Assembly (NCBI GenBank): GCA_947630085.1
Contig: CANRGP010000004.1
Span: 1 to 51,627 of the forward strand
DNA length: 51,627 nucleotides
Reading direction: 5' to 3'
Source of the DNA: an uncultured Lachnospiraceae bacterium
GTDB taxonomy: Bacteria; Bacillota; Clostridia; Lachnospirales; Lachnospiraceae
The translations under genes were made by a program, and so were the position numbers. Positions 50,236-51,627 of this stretch are shown here, piece by piece (position 1 is the stretch's first letter; each line of letters begins with the position of its first letter). The notes under the pieces are model-generated. The model was not told the origin of the DNA. It did no database searches and worked only from the letters and a program-made list of their open reading frames with translations.

Positions 50236-51627
50236 TCAGACCTTGTCGATCTGTATGAGTTTCGCATTCAGGCTCTCCAAAAAGCCGTCGGGGGCCATTG
50301 AACCGGCCATATCCACCATAGCCTTCGGAGCCATGCTCTTCATCATGTCCCACATTCCTTCCCCGACCGACACTTTCATATTCATGGTCAGCCGGATGGC
50401 CTCGGCGACAATCTTCAGCGCCTCCTCCGACTTTGCGATCTCCTCCATGGAGTCGTTCACATTGTACTTGCCCTCCGGGAATTCCATAGGCGCCTTCAGG
50501 TCAAGATCGCCGGCCAGCTGGAACCAGTTCGCCACGCCCTCCGCGCGCTCGCTGACTTCCGGAAGCACATAGATCGCCGGTTCCTTCTCCACCTTTTCAA
50601 GCGTAATGCTGTCCTTTACCGTGCCGGCATCGGCCACCAGCGTATTAAATCCGTCCGCCAGCTCCACGGTGAACACAAAAACCTTGTCCGCCTGCTTCTC
50701 AGCCACCTTCTCTCCGTTCAGATACAGGGAAACCGACGGCTGGTTGGAATAGACGCGGACCTCGGTGGTCTCGCCGGCCCGCTGCGCATAGCGGCGTCCG
50801 CACAGATGCACCATAGGCTGTGTCGTCCAGTATGCCTGATAGACGTAGTAGCTGTCCTTCTTCGTCATGCGGTCCATGGTCACAAGGCCCTTGTTGTTCC
50901 TTCCTGCCACGCCGCCCTCGTCACGGGCCGCACAGCCGAAATCGAACATATTCCATACATGGCTCGACCAGATCCAGGGACGCTCGGCAAGCACCTTCGC
51001 CATATGCTCATGGTACAGCGCCTGATATTCCTCGCTGTAGTCCTTGCAGGCCGGGTTCGGGCCGTGATATGTAACGATGCCCTCGCAGCCGTACTCGGAA
51101 AGTCCCAGGCAGATGTCCGGATGCACCTCATGGAAATGATCCAGCCAGGGTCCGTTGTCCTCCATCCTGCCGCCGTACCATCCGAAATAGTGGTTGTAGC
51201 TCTCCACATCCGTGATGTGATGGAGAGGACTGTCAAGAGGCGTCATCGACACATGGGCGATCGTGGTAAGCCTTGTGGGATCCATCTCCTTGCACAGGGC
51301 ATTCAGCTCCTTATGGTTCTCCACCAGCTTTTCGGAAATGCCTCCGATCAGGATCTCATTGGAAACGCCCCAGAAGCAGATCGACGGATGGTTGTAATTC
51401 TGGACGATCAGCTCCTTCATCTGGCTGATGCAGTTTAAGTGGGCCTCGGGGTCCTTGTTGAACACACTGATGAACGGGATCTCCGCCCATACGATAAATC
51501 CAAGCGCATCGCAGGCATCATAAAAATCCTGTGAGTGCTGATAATGGGCCAGACGGATCGTGTTGGCTCCCAGCTCCTTGATGATGCAGGCGTCATTGTA
51601 ATGGTCTTCCGCGGTCAGGGCGTTGCC
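50236..51627 (-). CDS. glycoside hydrolase family 2 (beta-glucuronidase or beta-galactosidase), C-terminal part
   Basis: The frame is open to the right edge, so 463 C-terminal residues are present and the N-terminal domains are missing. The barrel shows GANTIRLAHYQHSQDFYDACD and GFIVWAEIPFIS. The acid/base Glu is in NHPSICFWGVSNEI and the nucleophile Glu in LGLSEYGCEG. RNNKGLVTMDR contains an N-x-K-G sequence, which in glucuronidases contacts the carboxylate but also occurs in some galactosidases. A beta-sandwich follows, then a helical, Met-rich tail of about 100 residues. It is first of the GH2-GH3-uxaC set. The neighbour UxaC favours a glucuronidase. Confidence 0.88.
   Translation of the reverse strand, partial: GNALTAEDHYNDACIIKELGANTIRLAHYQHSQDFYDACDALGFIVWAEIPFISVFNKDPEAHLNCISQMKELIVQNYNHPSICFWGVSNEILIGGISEKLVENHKELNALCKEMDPTRLTTIAHVSMTPLDSPLHHITDVESYNHYFGWYGGRMEDNGPWLDHFHEVHPDICLGLSEYGCEGIVTYHGPNPACKDYSEEYQALYHEHMAKVLAERPWIWSSHVWNMFDFGCAARDEGGVAGRNNKGLVTMDRMTKKDSYYVYQAYWTTQPMVHLCGRRYAQRAGETTEVRVYSNQPSVSLYLNGEKVAEKQADKVFVFTVELADGFNTLVADAGTVKDSITLEKVEKEPAIYVLPEVSERAEGVANWFQLAGDLDLKAPMEFPEGKYNVNDSMEEIAKSEEALKIVAEAIRLTMNMKVSVGEGMWDMMKSMAPKAMVDMAGSMAPDGFLESLNAKLIQIDKV

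Overview
The window is a densely packed, moderately GC-rich stretch of a Gram-positive, endospore-forming anaerobe, most likely a member of the Lachnospiraceae or a close relative in the Clostridia. This rests on gene content and order: an alpha/beta-type small acid-soluble spore protein, a YlbJ-like sporulation membrane protein, a SleB/CwlJ-type hydrolase, CarD, DUF512 radical-SAM and Asp23/FakA genes, clostridial-style PRPP synthetase and PEP carboxykinase, and ordinary AGGAGG ribosome-binding sites. No rRNA, tRNA, CRISPR array, prophage, insertion sequence or plasmid function was seen. This is chromosome core with a carbohydrate-use cluster at the right end.

Layout, left to right. 1-3903 (minus): DUF512 radical SAM protein, GTPase Der, PlsY and GpsA (cut by the window edge), a ribosome-assembly and phospholipid operon. 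4115-6230: PRPP synthetase (plus) converging on PgeF/YfiH (minus). 6388-10127 (minus): a heterodimeric ABC exporter behind a 5' leader containing a promoter, a 25-codon leader ORF and an intrinsic terminator. 10182-17678 (minus): the translation and secretion block carD, ylxM-ffh-rpsP-khpA-rimM-trmD-rplS and lepB-rbgA-rnhB-yraN. 17801-21141 (minus): a HAD phosphatase, pckA with a tandem-repeat array abutting its promoter, and a SleB-like hydrolase. 21537-24368: leuCD diverging from a LysR regulator. 24391-28227 (minus): ilvN-ilvC, a HAD phosphatase and a MATE exporter.

28484-36097 (minus) looks like one nine-gene transcription unit: M23 peptidase, RsmF-like methyltransferase, RsuA-type pseudouridine synthase, HAD phosphatase, SDR, a small membrane protein, RluA-type pseudouridine synthase, RecU and a metallo-beta-lactamase-fold protein. 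36151-38774: ylbJ (plus) overlaps tail to tail with a coiled-coil gene at the end of the rsmD-coaD operon. 38952-39155 is the spore protein gene. 39394-43614 (minus): asp23-fakA-recG, diverging from rpmB. 44165-46219: a lipoprotein 5'-nucleotidase-type phosphoesterase. 46466-51627 (minus): a GH2 hydrolase (cut by the window edge), a GH3 hydrolase and uronate isomerase UxaC, probably one operon for release and use of uronate-containing glycosides.

The most promising regulatory structure is the ABC exporter leader (about 9899-10127), which has every part of a ribosome-mediated attenuator, including mutually exclusive pairings. Next come the 12-bp-periodic repeat array at the pckA promoter and the structured ilvN 5' leader. 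No wholly new multi-gene system is evident. Everything was done by eye: family assignments come from recognised motifs, and promoters, terminators and RNA structures are predictions.
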